A DNA stretch of 64,000 nt, taken from NCBI GenBank assembly GCA_016708825.1, contig JADJEZ010000023.1, forward strand, positions 124,001 to 188,000, written 5' to 3'. Made by a program: the position numbers and the translations under genes. Source of the DNA: Betaproteobacteria bacterium. Its GTDB lineage: Bacteria > Pseudomonadota > Gammaproteobacteria > Burkholderiales > Usitatibacteraceae. Shown piece by piece: positions 63,957 through 64,000 of the stretch. The notes beneath the pieces are model-generated. The model was not told the origin of the DNA, ran no database searches, and worked only from the letters and a program-made list of their open reading frames with translations. Numbering within the stretch: the stretch's first letter is position 1; every line of letters starts with the position of its first letter.

Positions 63957-64000
63957 CGGCCCAGCCCCCGACACCGCACACCACGGAACCCACCGGAAGG

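Overview
The window reads as chromosomal DNA of a GC-rich betaproteobacterium, most likely Burkholderiales or a close relative. The main clue is the gene order sdhC-sdhD-sdhA-sdhB-sdhE-gltA-odhA-odhB-lpdA-zapE behind a GntR regulator, which is typical of that class. Codon use and protein family types agree. No tRNA, rRNA, CRISPR array, insertion sequence or phage gene is visible. About 22 single-base frameshifts interrupt about 17 genes, including essential TCA-cycle genes. They mostly sit in G/C runs, so most look like consensus errors, and broken genes are annotated here as one span each.

Left part (1-11 kb): a partial phosphonate-type ABC ATPase (PhnC), a UroD-type methyltransferase fused to a corrinoid-binding module, a two-gene unit of an unknown small protein plus a DprA-like protein, and then a B12-centred run on the minus strand (PduO-type adenosyltransferase, DUF1289/CWC protein, BtuF-like protein, YhdH-like reductase, and the fused isobutyryl-CoA mutase IcmF).

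Centre-left (11-31 kb): a damaged AraC-type regulator, then a plus-strand branched-chain acyl-CoA catabolic run (biotin carboxylase/BCCP, mmsA, mmsB, enoyl-CoA hydratase, 3-hydroxyisobutyryl-CoA hydrolase, FAH-family protein) and a membrane GGDEF protein. On the minus strand follow acyl-CoA dehydrogenase, etfA and etfB behind a PsrA/FadP-like operator, an acyl-CoA ligase, and a Liv-type ABC importer (livM, livH, binding protein, livF, livG). Together these can import branched-chain or related acids, activate and oxidise them, and yield propionyl-CoA.

Centre (31-36.6 kb): a minus-strand three-gene unit with its own promoter and a strong terminator. It encodes a Slam-like TPR/outer-membrane barrel protein, a FecR-domain exported protein with two TbpB-like barrel repeats, and a secreted protein with ASH/choice-of-anchor-D repeats. 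It looks like an uncharacterised type XI-like secretion locus and is the best candidate here for an undescribed system.

Right part (36.6-64 kb): an ECHDC3-like crotonase, a PYROXD2-like oxidoreductase, a hydrolase, a second acyl-CoA ligase, folate genes (folD overlapping a PabB/5-formyl-THF cyclo-ligase fusion), a DUF3617 protein, prpE, an acuI/yhdH reductase, and the large TCA operon. The window ends with a GntR-controlled mesaconyl-CoA/methylmalyl-CoA module (two CitE-like lyases around a mesaconyl-CoA hydratase) that could use propionyl-CoA and glyoxylate.
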